Shown piece after piece: positions 63,574 to 64,000 of a stretch of DNA of 64,000 bases. Numbering within the stretch: the stretch's first letter is position 1; the number at the start of each line of letters is the position of its first letter. The position numbers and the translations under genes are program-made. A model generated the notes under the pieces. That model did not search any database, was not told the DNA's origin, and saw only the letters and a program-made list of their open reading frames with translations. The stretch lies in assembly GCF_937616625.2 (NCBI RefSeq), contig NC_065570.1, forward strand, positions 20,422,046 through 20,486,045, read 5' to 3'. The stretch is from Mercurialis annua (taxonomy: Eukaryota > Streptophyta > Magnoliopsida > Malpighiales > Euphorbiaceae).

Positions 63574-64000
63574 AAATGATTAATTCATTGTCAACATCGT
63601 AATTGATTCATATATGGAATTAGATTTTTAAAAGGTGAAATATTTGGATTGGTTACGAAACAAAACCAAACGGTTGGTTTAAATAGCTAAAATGGGGAAA
63701 CGTTTGGATTTGTTTCGTAACCTTTGTAAACATTTGGCTTAAATCGCCAAGAAGGGGAAATGTTTGGATTTGTTTCATAACGTTTGTAAACGTTTTGCTT
63801 AAATCGCTAAAAATGTGAAACTCTTGGATTCGTTTCGTTACGTTTGTAAACGTTTGGCTTAAATTGCTAAAAAGGTGAAACGCTTGGTATCTGTTTCGTA
63901 ATGTTTGTAAACGTTTGGCTTAAATTGCTAAAAATGTGAAACGTTTGGATTTGTTTCGTAACGTTTGTAAACGTTTGGTTTCAATCGCTAAAAAGGGGAA
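63574..64000 (-). repeat. Inverted satellite block with unique spacer, copy 3 (runs off the window)
   Basis: The spacer TGGAATTAGATTTT at 63615 is 2291 bp after copy 2. Unlike copies 1 and 2, the sequence at the flip point reads TTTCAATCGCTAAAAAGGGG, so the inverted orientation continues past 64000. Confidence 0.88.

Larger units (their letters stand above)
56333..64000 (+). repeat. 60-bp satellite array, segment 5 (with inverted blocks)
   Basis: Begins with the right TSD of element 2. Mostly plus-orientation 60-bp monomers to 58990, then a 2.29-kb HOR whose units contain an inverted block. The stretch 57240-58390 repeats the variant order of 22840-24010, 34 kb away. It includes a contracted unit (AAACGTTTCGAAACAAAT then AAAATGTTTAAAA) followed later by ACAAACTCTAYGAAACCAA. 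Confidence 0.95.

Noticed and set aside
11793..64000. Telomeric or subtelomeric TTTAGGG repeats
   Set aside because: No tandem TTTAGGG or CCCTAAA run is present. TTTAGG occurs only as isolated variants of the TTTAGCG site in the monomer.

Overview
This window looks like repeat-rich nuclear DNA from a flowering plant, probably a eudicot. The evidence is the set of plant-type LTR retrotransposons with an initiator-Met-tRNA primer site, a Mutator-type MITE, and a very long satellite array. I find no intact protein-coding gene, tRNA or rRNA. The many short open frames are by-products of a repeat whose period (60 bp) is divisible by three, or lie inside LTRs.

Left flank (1-11792). Bases 1-400 resemble the start of a minus-strand Ty1/Copia LTR. 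Bases 401-1800 are strongly T/C-rich with decayed, charged reading frames on the minus strand. Bases 1801-3050 are AT-rich with no gene. Bases 3050-3649 are LTR-like, with a promoter-like TATA on the minus strand and a perfect 11-bp hairpin. Bases 3650-11792 hold a broken minus-strand LTR retrotransposon (element 1): truncated 3' LTR, 4.4-kb non-coding interior, PBS and a complete 5' LTR. The satellite begins exactly where this LTR ends.

Satellite (11793-64000 with interruptions). The monomer is 60 bp, built as two 30-bp halves that each start CCAAACGTTT. I estimate about 640 monomers. Mutational noise is concentrated at CpG sites. Several levels of higher-order repeat (HOR) are visible: a 300-bp (5-mer) duplication near 22.2 kb, a 2.88-kb-offset block duplication, a main HOR of about 2.65 kb (about 44 monomers) with five near-identical copies at 26.1-42.2 kb, and a 2.29-kb HOR at the right end that carries an inverted block and a unique spacer. 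In the last copy the inverted orientation runs to the window edge.

Insertions in the satellite: a MULE-type MITE with 9-bp TSD (24922-25211), a perfect solo LTR with 5-bp TSD (35226-38115), a plus-strand truncated LTR (44094-44830), and a 9.9-kb LTR retrotransposon with 5-bp TSD (element 2, 46424-56332). The last three and element 1 belong to one non-autonomous LARD-like family with 2.5-2.9-kb LTRs. In three of the four copies the U3 carries a cluster of TCTCG-WW-CGAGA palindromes just upstream of a TATA-like box. All identities and counts were judged by eye; no alignment or database search was run.
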